Source: Alphaproteobacteria bacterium (GTDB taxonomy: Bacteria > Pseudomonadota > Alphaproteobacteria > Kiloniellales > J153). Taken from it: 18,720 nucleotides of DNA. The translations under genes were made by a program, and so were the position numbers. Positions within the stretch are counted from its first letter, which is position 1; every line of letters begins with the position of its first letter. This document shows, piece after piece, positions 13,270 through 18,720 of this stretch. Location of the stretch: positions 1-18,720 of the forward strand of contig RFLL01000044.1 in NCBI GenBank assembly GCA_003693905.1, in the 5' to 3' direction. The notes under the pieces were generated by a model that was not told the DNA's origin, did not search any database, and saw nothing but the letters and a program-made list of their open reading frames with translations.

Positions 13270-13548
13270 CTACAGGTTTTCGGGGCGGCAGTACAGCGAC
13301 GTGGTCAGGCCGTTCTTCACCTTGTTGTAGTCTTCATTGGTGAAGCCGTCACCGAACCCAAGCCCGGCCGAAGCGCAGACCTGACTGCTTGCTGCCCAGG
13401 CCTGTTTCTGACCGAGAGTCACGATGACGGGCAAGGCCGCCGCGCCGCCAAGCAGAAACCGCCGGCGTGCAGCAACACGCTTGTCTTCACTCCCCGATTC
13501 GACACCCCGGGTATTCCTAGGGCAATCCCTGCTTTTGCTCTTGGACAT
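13270..13548 (-). CDS. Small Tat-signal protein with two-cysteine 40-residue mature part
   Basis: The product is 92 residues and I do not recognise the family. A twin-arginine signal is clear: ARRRFLL (27-33), a hydrophobic core GGAAALPVIVTLG and an AxA-type cleavage site QAWA^ASS after residue 52. The mature part (53-92) is about 40 residues, has Cys58 and Cys87, is rich in Gly, Ser and Asn, and ends YCRPENL. The Tat path exports already folded or modified proteins, so cytoplasmic modification before export is possible. It is the first gene of the minus-strand unit, 69 bases ahead of the PqqD-like gene. AGGAAGG lies about 9-14 bases before the ATG. A role as substrate of the PqqD/kinase/transferase trio is inference from position and size only. 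Confidence 0.72.
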   Translation of the reverse strand: MSKSKSRDCPRNTRGVESGSEDKRVAARRRFLLGGAAALPVIVTLGQKQAWAASSQVCASAGLGFGDGFTNEDYNKVKNGLTTSLYCRPENL

Positions 13549-13914
13549 CCCTCAGCCTTCCTGGCGCAGCCGATTACCGGCTAGTCCATTATTAGGTTGC
13601 TATAATTGCTCAATAGAGCCGAAATGGCAACCGCAATCCAGACGTGCTCCGGTGTTCGGCCCCAGTGCTGCCTGAAAAGAGGGAGCATGATATCGTTTCG
13701 CAACTGTCTGGTTTCTCTTTTATATTATTATCTAAGCAGATTCTGGTCCATTATCGTTAACAAATGGGCGCTAACTTCATGAACAGGCGCGCCGGGCTCG
13801 GGGGCCTGTGTCCCGGCTCATTTTGTTCTGGGGCTGGCCCGGGGGGCGGGGTAGGTTGCGCCGCCTTTGCCGCCCTTCGCAGGCGGATCAGCAGCACATG
13901 AGGGAAGACAGGGC
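13549..13914. other. 366-base divergent intergenic region
   Basis: This region separates the minus-strand peptide cassette from the plus-strand sugar operon. No gene is supportable. It has a promoter-like segment (13598-13630), an AT-rich stretch near 13710-13735 with TATATTATTATC, and GTTA-N12-TAAC near 13757-13776. A GC-rich run near 13840-13860 precedes the dehydrogenase start. Confidence 0.5.
13598..13630. promoter_or_regulatory. Candidate back-to-back promoter elements
   Basis: On the minus strand, TTGCCA (13625-13630 complement) and AATTAT (13602-13607 complement) are 17 bases apart. This is a fair sigma-70-type pair about 50 bases ahead of the Tat-signal gene. On the plus strand the same DNA reads TGC-TATAAT (13598-13606), a perfect extended -10 without a good -35, which could drive the dehydrogenase operon with a leader of about 300 bases. 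Confidence 0.4.
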
Positions 13915-15231
13915 GTGAAAATCTCGGTTTTCGGCATGGGATACGTGGGCGCCGTCTCCGGCGTCTGTCTGGCGGAGATGGGCCATGAAGTGGTCGGGGT
14001 CGATACCAATCCGCTCAAGGTCGATCTGATCAACGCCGGCCAGTCGCCGATCGTCGAGGTCGGCGTGGCCGAGCGCATGAAGGCTCTGCGCGAAACCGGG
14101 CGCATTCGCGCCACCACCGATGCCGCAGAGGCGGTGACGGCTACCGATGTCAGCATGATCTCGGTCGGCACGCCGAGCGGTCCCGACGGCATGCCGTCCA
14201 TGGCCGCCCTCGATGCGGTGATCCAGGACATCGGCCGCGCCCTGCGGGCCAAGGACGGAACCCATGCCGTTGTGGTCCGCAGCACGGTGCTGCCGGGCAC
14301 CACTGAAACCCACGTCACTCCCGCTCTGGCTGCGGCTTCGGGGCACGTGCCGGGGCAGGATCTGGAAATCTGCTTCAACCCCGAATTCCTGCGCGAGGGC
14401 AGCGCGGTCAAGGATTTCTTCAAGCCGCCGTTCACGATCGCCGGGTGCACGAGCGATGCCGGGTTCGCGGTCCTCGAGAAGCTGTACGACGGTATCGAGG
14501 CGCCGCTGATCCGTACCACGCCGCGGGTTGCCGAATCCCTCAAGTACGTCTCCAACGCCTTCCATGCCGTGAAGATCGCCTTCGCCAACGAGGTCGGCGT
14601 GCTGCTGAAGTCGCTCGGCATCGATTCGCGCGAAACCATGCGGATCTTCTGCGAGGATCGCGACCTTAACATCTCGCCCGCCTATCTGCGCCCGGGCTTT
14701 GCCTTCGGTGGCTCGTGCCTGCCGAAGGAATTGCGGGCCCTGCAATCCCTGGCCCGCAGCCGGCATATCGACGTACCGATGCTGGCCCATGTTCTGGACA
14801 GCAACCATCGCCACATCGAGCAGGCTTTCGAAATGATCAGCCGACGCGGGCGGTGCCGGGTCGCTCTGTTCGGTCTGGCCTTCAAGCCGGGCACCGACGA
14901 TCTGCGCGAATCGCCCCTGGTGCTGCTGGCCGAGCGTCTGATCGGCAAGGGGTTCGAGCTGTCGATCTTCGATCGCAGCGTCGAGACCGCGCGGCTGATG
15001 GGCTCGAACAAGGAATACATCGAACGCGAGATTCCGCACTTCGAGCGTCTGCTGACCGGCGATGTCGAACGCGCACTGGACGGGGCCAGGGTCGTCGTCA
15101 TCGGCCATGCCGGCGCCGACGAGATCGCAGCGATCCGCGCCGCCCATCACGGGCGCACCATCATCGACCTTCAGGGGGTGCGCGAATTGCAGGCGCTGGA
15201 CGATGTCGACTACGAAGGCATCTGCTGGTGA
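13915..15231 (+). CDS. algD-like: GDP-mannose 6-dehydrogenase (AlgD-like nucleotide-sugar dehydrogenase)
   Basis: The product is 438 residues. It would oxidise GDP-mannose to GDP-mannuronate with two NAD+, supplying an acidic sugar for EPS. An N-terminal Rossmann motif KISVFGMGYVGAVSG, the central FNPEFLREGSAVKDF and the catalytic FAFGGSCLPK are present. The catalytic Cys falls at residue 268, the same number as in Pseudomonas aeruginosa AlgD. The C-terminal part has TDDLRESPLVLLAERLIGKG, GSNKEYIEREIPH and the terminal EGICW, features I know from AlgD rather than from UDP-glucose dehydrogenases. GTG 13915 is chosen because the Rossmann motif begins at once and AGGG lies just upstream; the longer open frame from 13867 adds an unlikely leader. 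It leads the plus-strand operon. Specificity for GDP-mannose over UDP-sugars is well supported but not proven. Confidence 0.9.
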   Translation: MKISVFGMGYVGAVSGVCLAEMGHEVVGVDTNPLKVDLINAGQSPIVEVGVAERMKALRETGRIRATTDAAEAVTATDVSMISVGTPSGPDGMPSMAALDAVIQDIGRALRAKDGTHAVVVRSTVLPGTTETHVTPALAAASGHVPGQDLEICFNPEFLREGSAVKDFFKPPFTIAGCTSDAGFAVLEKLYDGIEAPLIRTTPRVAESLKYVSNAFHAVKIAFANEVGVLLKSLGIDSRETMRIFCEDRDLNISPAYLRPGFAFGGSCLPKELRALQSLARSRHIDVPMLAHVLDSNHRHIEQAFEMISRRGRCRVALFGLAFKPGTDDLRESPLVLLAERLIGKGFELSIFDRSVETARLMGSNKEYIEREIPHFERLLTGDVERALDGARVVVIGHAGADEIAAIRAAHHGRTIIDLQGVRELQALDDVDYEGICW

Positions 15232-15287
15232 GGGGCGCCTTTCGGCACGGGCGGGCACGGACGCGGATGCGAGACGCGGGGGCGGTC

Positions 15288-16553
15288 ATGGACGGTGAGT
15301 TCGGCATGTCGCAGGCGCGCCCCGGTGCGGCCGGAGCCGCCGCCGGAAGTTCGCGGCCGTCGTCGAAACTGAAAATCCTCTACCATCACCGGACCGCTTC
15401 CAAGGACGGGCAGGCGGTTCACATCGAAGAACTGATTGCCGCCTTCCGCCGTCTCGGGCACGAGGTCGTCGTGGTCGGCCCGCGCTGGTCCGAACGGCAG
15501 TCCTTCGGCAGCGAAAGTCGTCTGGTCGGGCTGCTGCGGCGCTATTTGCCGCGCGCGGCCTTCGAGGCACTTGAATTCGCCTATACCCTGGTCGCCTACC
15601 GCAACCTGCGCCGGGCTTACCGGGCGCACCGGCCCGACGTCTTCTATGAGCGCTACAACCTGTTTCTGCTCGCCGGGGCCTGGCTGCGGCGACGCACCGG
15701 CATCCCCTACATTCTGGAGGTCAATGCGCCGTTATTCGACGAGCGCCAGCGGTTCGGCGGCCTGCGCCTCAGGCGCCTGGCCGCCTGGTGCCAGAAAACG
15801 GCGTGGCAAAGCGCCGATGCCGTGCTGCCGGTGACCGGCGTCCTGGCCGGCTATGTGCGCCGCGACGGAGTGCCGGAGTCGCGCATCACGGTGATTCAGA
15901 ACGGTATCAACCGGGCGGCGTTCCTGGGGCCGGTCGATGGCTCGGAGGTGCGCCGCCGCTACGGCCTTGAAGGGCGCCTGGTTCTCGGCTTCACCGGTTT
16001 CATGCGCGAATGGCACGGTCTGGGTAGCGTCGTCGAGCTTCTGGCTCAGGCCGACCCGGCGCTCGATCTGCACCTTCTGGTGGTCGGTGACGGCCCCGGG
16101 CGGCAGGACCTGACCGATCAGGCTGCGCGCCTCGGCGTGGCGGAGCGCATCCATGTCGCCGGGCTGGTCGATCGCGACGCGATTCCTGCCCATGTCGCGG
16201 CCTTCGACATCGCGTTGCAGCCGGCGGCGACGGCCTATGCCTCGCCGCTCAAGATCTTCGAATACATGGCCTTGGGGCGTGCCATCGTCGCACCGCGGCA
16301 GGCCAACATCGAAGAAATCCTGTGCGACGGCGAAACGGCGTTGCTGTTTGCGCCCGGCGACGGCGCCGATTTCCGCGCCCAGGTGGAGCGCCTGTGCACC
16401 GATGTCGACCTGCGCCGGCGCCTTGGCGCGGCGGCGCGGCGCACGATCGAGGACAACGACATGACCTGGGACGGCAATGCCCGGCGCGTCGAGGCGCTGT
16501 TCCGGGACATGCTGCGGGCACGGGCCGATCGCACCCAGGTGCGGCGGAATTAG
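15288..16553 (+). CDS. Family-4-type glycosyltransferase (GT-B fold)
   Basis: The product is about 421 residues. After a 25-residue low-complexity start comes KILYHHRTASKDGQAVHIEEL, an N-terminal GT-B domain with the G-x-A-x-H loop. The C-terminal GT4 domain contains FTGFMREWHGLG, VVGDGPG and the donor-binding segment SPLKIFEYMALGRAIVAP followed by NIEEIL. It would add one sugar to the lipid-linked EPS repeat at the cytoplasmic membrane face; donor and linkage cannot be inferred. I choose ATG 15288, preceded by GGGGGCGG; ATG 15306 (after GGTGAG) and ATG 15267 are alternatives. The open frame extends far upstream inside the dehydrogenase gene in another phase, which is not coding. It starts 56 bases after the dehydrogenase. 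Confidence 0.88.
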   Translation: MDGEFGMSQARPGAAGAAAGSSRPSSKLKILYHHRTASKDGQAVHIEELIAAFRRLGHEVVVVGPRWSERQSFGSESRLVGLLRRYLPRAAFEALEFAYTLVAYRNLRRAYRAHRPDVFYERYNLFLLAGAWLRRRTGIPYILEVNAPLFDERQRFGGLRLRRLAAWCQKTAWQSADAVLPVTGVLAGYVRRDGVPESRITVIQNGINRAAFLGPVDGSEVRRRYGLEGRLVLGFTGFMREWHGLGSVVELLAQADPALDLHLLVVGDGPGRQDLTDQAARLGVAERIHVAGLVDRDAIPAHVAAFDIALQPAATAYASPLKIFEYMALGRAIVAPRQANIEEILCDGETALLFAPGDGADFRAQVERLCTDVDLRRRLGAAARRTIEDNDMTWDGNARRVEALFRDMLRARADRTQVRRN

Positions 16554-16573
16554 GATACGGCGGAAATAGGAAA
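16542..16573. repeat. 16-base tandem duplication across the glycosyltransferase stop
   Basis: CGGCGGAATTAGGATA (16542-16557) is followed directly by CGGCGGAAATAGGAAA (16558-16573), 14 of 16 identical. The first copy contains the TAG stop; the second contributes the AGGAAAAAGG stretch upstream of the amidotransferase ATG. Confidence 0.85.
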
Positions 16574-16589
16574 AAGGCGTCCGACACCC

Positions 16590-18557
16590 ATGTGCGGAAT
16601 CTACGGTCTCGTCGCCCTCAAACCCGGTGCCGCGTGTGCGCCCGCCGATCTGCGGGCGATGGCCGCGCTCACCGTGCATCGCGGACCGGACGACGAGGGC
16701 GCCTACGTTGCCGACGGGGTGGCGCTCGGCATGCGCCGGCTGTCGATCATCGACCTGGCCGGCGGGCATCAGCCGATCGCCAACGAGGACGAAACCGTGT
16801 GGGTCGTGTGCAACGGCGAGATCTACAATTTCCGCGAGGTGCGCGCCGATCTGATCGCCCGCGGCCACCGCTTCCGCACCGCCAGCGATGCCGAGGTCGT
16901 GGTCCACCTGTACGAGGAATACGGCCTTGATTGCGTCGCCCACATGACCGGTATGTTCGGTTTCGCCCTGTGGGACGGGCCGCGCCGGCGTCTCGTGCTC
17001 GGCCGCGACCGGCTGGGCGTCAAGCCGATCTACATCCACGTCCATGACGGCCGCTTGATCTTCGCCTCCGAGATCAAGGCGATCCTGGAAGTGATGGGGG
17101 TCGAAGCCGCGCTCGATCCGGTCGCGCTCGAAGACTACCTGTCCTACGGCTACAGCGCCAACGAACGTACCCTTCTGGCCGGAATCGAGAAGCTGCCGCC
17201 GGCTTCTCTCCTGGTATGCGAGAACGGCGAAGTCTCGGTGCACACCTACTGGCAGCCACCGGCCGAGGCGGACGAGTCCTTGTCCGAGGTACAGTGGGCG
17301 GAACGGGTGCGGGCGACGATCGAAAATGCCGTCGCGATGGAGATGGTCGCCGACGTGCCGCTGGGCGCGTTTCTTTCCGGCGGCATCGATTCGAGCGCCG
17401 TGGTGGCGATGATGGCGCGCCACAGCGACCGGCCGGTGCGCACCTATTCGATCGGCTTCGATACCGGTGCCGCCGGCAGCTACTATAACGAGCTGCCTTA
17501 CGCCCGCGAAGTCGCCGCCCTGTTCAAGACGCAGCACCGCGAGATCATGGTCCGGCCCGACGTCGTCGGCCTGCTGCCGATGCTGATCTGGCACATGGAC
17601 GAGCCGATCGCCGACAGCGCCTTCATCACCACCTATCTGGTCGCCAAATTCGCGCGCGAGGACGTCAAGGTGATTCTCTCCGGCGTCGGCGGTGACGAGC
17701 TGTTCGGCGGCTACCGGCGCTATCTCGGCGATTACTATGCCGGGCGCTACAATCGCCTGCCGGCGTGGATGCGCAAGGCAGTGATTGCGCCGCTCGCCCG
17801 CGCCCTGCCGGCCGATCGCCATTCTCCGTTGACCAATCTGTCGCGCTATGCGCGCGCCTTCGTCGAATCGAGCGACCGTCCCTTCGAGGAACGCTACCGT
17901 GGTTATGTGCGGGTGTTCGGAGAGGCGGCGCTGGATCGTCTGCTGCGCGCCGGGCGCCGCGGCGAGATCGACTCCCTGGAGGCGGCCTTCCGCATCGCCG
18001 TCGATGGCGATGGCCTCAACCGCCTGATGCGGGTCGATCTGATGACCCAGCTGCCGAACGATCTTCTCGTCCTGACCGACAAGATGACCATGGCGACGTC
18101 GCTGGAATGTCGCGTGCCGCTGCTCAATCACGAGCTGGTCGAGCTCAGCGCCCGTCTGCCGGCCGATCTGCGCATTCGCGGCGGCCGGCTCAAGCACATG
18201 CTCAAGCTCGCGCTCAGGGACGTGCTGCCGGAGACCATCCTGAATCGCAAGAAGCGCGGTTTCGGAGCGCCGATCGGGGCGTGGCTGAAGAAAGAGCTGA
18301 CGCCGCTCGTCCACACGCTTCTGTCGCGCGAGGCGGTCGAGCGCCGCGGTCTGTTCGACTGGACGGTGGTGGCCGAAACGGTCGCCCTGCACGAGGCCGG
18401 GCGCGAGGATCACACCGACCATCTGTTGTCGCTGATCAATCTGGAGGTCTGGGCGCGGCTCTATCTCGATTGGCGCACGCCGGACGACGTGGCGCTGGAA
18501 CTGGGCGCGGCGGTGGCGCGTGAAGGCGGGGGCGGCATGAAAGCGGGGGCGGCATGA
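16590..18557 (+). CDS. Glutamine-dependent asparagine-synthase-type amidotransferase of the EPS locus
   Basis: The product is 655 residues. The N-terminal glutaminase domain starts MCGIYG with nucleophile Cys2 and retains RRLSIID (R49/R50), NGEIYN (75-80) and D100, so glutamine hydrolysis should work. The synthetase domain has the ATP-pyrophosphatase loop SGGIDSS (263-269), SGVGGDELFGGY and the later LTDKMTMATSLECRVPLL. It activates a carboxylate with ATP and transfers ammonia. In EPS loci relatives (XrtA-associated amidotransferases, TIGR03108 and neighbours) probably amidate uronic acids, which fits the upstream AlgD-like gene. Free asparagine synthesis is the alternative. The starting ATG must be the one that exposes Cys2. 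The gene starts 36 bases after the glycosyltransferase and overlaps the next gene by ATGA. Confidence 0.92.
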   Translation: MCGIYGLVALKPGAACAPADLRAMAALTVHRGPDDEGAYVADGVALGMRRLSIIDLAGGHQPIANEDETVWVVCNGEIYNFREVRADLIARGHRFRTASDAEVVVHLYEEYGLDCVAHMTGMFGFALWDGPRRRLVLGRDRLGVKPIYIHVHDGRLIFASEIKAILEVMGVEAALDPVALEDYLSYGYSANERTLLAGIEKLPPASLLVCENGEVSVHTYWQPPAEADESLSEVQWAERVRATIENAVAMEMVADVPLGAFLSGGIDSSAVVAMMARHSDRPVRTYSIGFDTGAAGSYYNELPYAREVAALFKTQHREIMVRPDVVGLLPMLIWHMDEPIADSAFITTYLVAKFAREDVKVILSGVGGDELFGGYRRYLGDYYAGRYNRLPAWMRKAVIAPLARALPADRHSPLTNLSRYARAFVESSDRPFEERYRGYVRVFGEAALDRLLRAGRRGEIDSLEAAFRIAVDGDGLNRLMRVDLMTQLPNDLLVLTDKMTMATSLECRVPLLNHELVELSARLPADLRIRGGRLKHMLKLALRDVLPETILNRKKRGFGAPIGAWLKKELTPLVHTLLSREAVERRGLFDWTVVAETVALHEAGREDHTDHLLSLINLEVWARLYLDWRTPDDVALELGAAVAREGGGGMKAGAA

Positions 18558-18720
18558 AGATCCTTTACGTGTGTCACCGTTTTCCCTTTCCGCCCAACCG
18601 CGGTGGCAAGATCCGGCCATTCAACATGATCAAGCATCTGAGCGCCAATCACGAGGTCACGGTCGCCTCGTTGGCGCGCTCGGCCGAGGAGGCGCGCGCC
18701 GGTGCGGGGATCGCGCCCTA
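18554..18720 (+). CDS. XrtA/PEP-CTERM-locus glycosyltransferase, N-terminal part (cut by window end)
   Basis: Only the first 55 codons are present. They begin MKILYVCHRFPFPPNRGGK, then IRPFNMIKHLS and HEVTVASLAR. This start is characteristic of the exosortase-A-associated glycosyltransferase family (TIGR03087 type), a GT-B enzyme usually encoded close to xrtA. The ATG overlaps the amidotransferase stop (ATGA), so the two are translationally coupled. The remainder lies outside the window. Confidence 0.88.
   Translation, partial: MKILYVCHRFPFPPNRGGKIRPFNMIKHLSANHEVTVASLARSAEEARAGAGIAP

Noticed and set aside
13888..15258. 456-codon minus-strand frame opposite the dehydrogenase
   Set aside because: The plus strand holds a full AlgD-like enzyme with all motifs; the antisense frame has none.
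10758..18557. A complete lasso-peptide cluster with the asparagine-synthase protein as cyclase
   Set aside because: The amidotransferase keeps an intact glutaminase domain (Cys2, NGE, D100), unlike lasso cyclases. It lies in the sugar operon on the other strand, and no B2-type protease is present.
15732..18620. Very long antisense open frame (962 codons) over the glycosyltransferase and amidotransferase genes
   Set aside because: It mirrors two clearly recognised plus-strand genes, is His/Gln/Asp-rich without family motifs, and arises from high GC and codon bias.
1..18720. tRNA, rRNA, insertion sequence, integrase or attachment site
   Set aside because: None was recognised by eye on either strand; no transposase or integrase motif appears in any frame.

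Overview
The window is GC-rich DNA with dense, tightly packed genes. Gene content and protein style suggest an alphaproteobacterium of the Rhodospirillales kind, but no rRNA or other taxonomic marker is present, so this is an inference. Its core is an exopolysaccharide (EPS) locus of the exosortase-A (XrtA/PEP-CTERM) type. No exosortase and no PEP-CTERM protein lies inside the window; the locus clearly continues past the right edge.

Left flank (1-4943). This part holds the end of one oligopeptide-type ABC ATPase, a second complete ABC ATPase overlapping it by ATGA, a bacteriohemerythrin on the opposite strand, a two-gene minus-strand unit (a 447-residue pentapeptide-repeat protein followed by a 74-residue four-cysteine protein), and a ParB-type protein without a ParA neighbour. 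A minus-strand intrinsic terminator right behind parB marks the end of the EPS export operon that converges on it.

Export and assembly operon (5023-8782, minus strand). Transcription runs from an outer-membrane polysaccharide export lipoprotein, through an XrtA-type chain-length determinant, to a separate BY-type tyrosine autokinase ending in a Tyr cluster. A 359-base non-coding stretch with an array of short repeats separates the first two genes. A 729-base divergent control region (8783-9511) with a palindrome, a 23-base repeat and an AT-rich stretch separates this operon from a plus-strand VanZ-domain membrane protein.

Peptide-modification-like cassette (10758-13548, minus strand). A 92-residue protein with a textbook Tat signal and a 40-residue two-cysteine mature part is followed by a PqqD-family peptide-binding protein (apparently starting at ATT), an HPr-kinase-like kinase and a nucleotidyltransferase. 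The last three genes overlap each other by 7 and 4 bases. This is the most interesting part of the window: it looks like a cytoplasmic modification system (bind, phosphorylate, transfer) beside a small Tat-exported candidate substrate. It resembles the kinase/nucleotidyltransferase tailoring pair of some lasso-peptide clusters but is embedded in an EPS locus.

Sugar-building operon (13915-18720+, plus strand). This operon carries an AlgD-like GDP-mannose 6-dehydrogenase, a family-4 glycosyltransferase, a glutamine-dependent asparagine-synthase-type amidotransferase, and the start of the XrtA-associated glycosyltransferase. Together these would supply and build an acidic, possibly amidated polysaccharide that the minus-strand operon polymerises to length and exports.

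Several short tandem duplications (15-26 bases) lie at gene ends or in low-complexity coding segments across the EPS locus.
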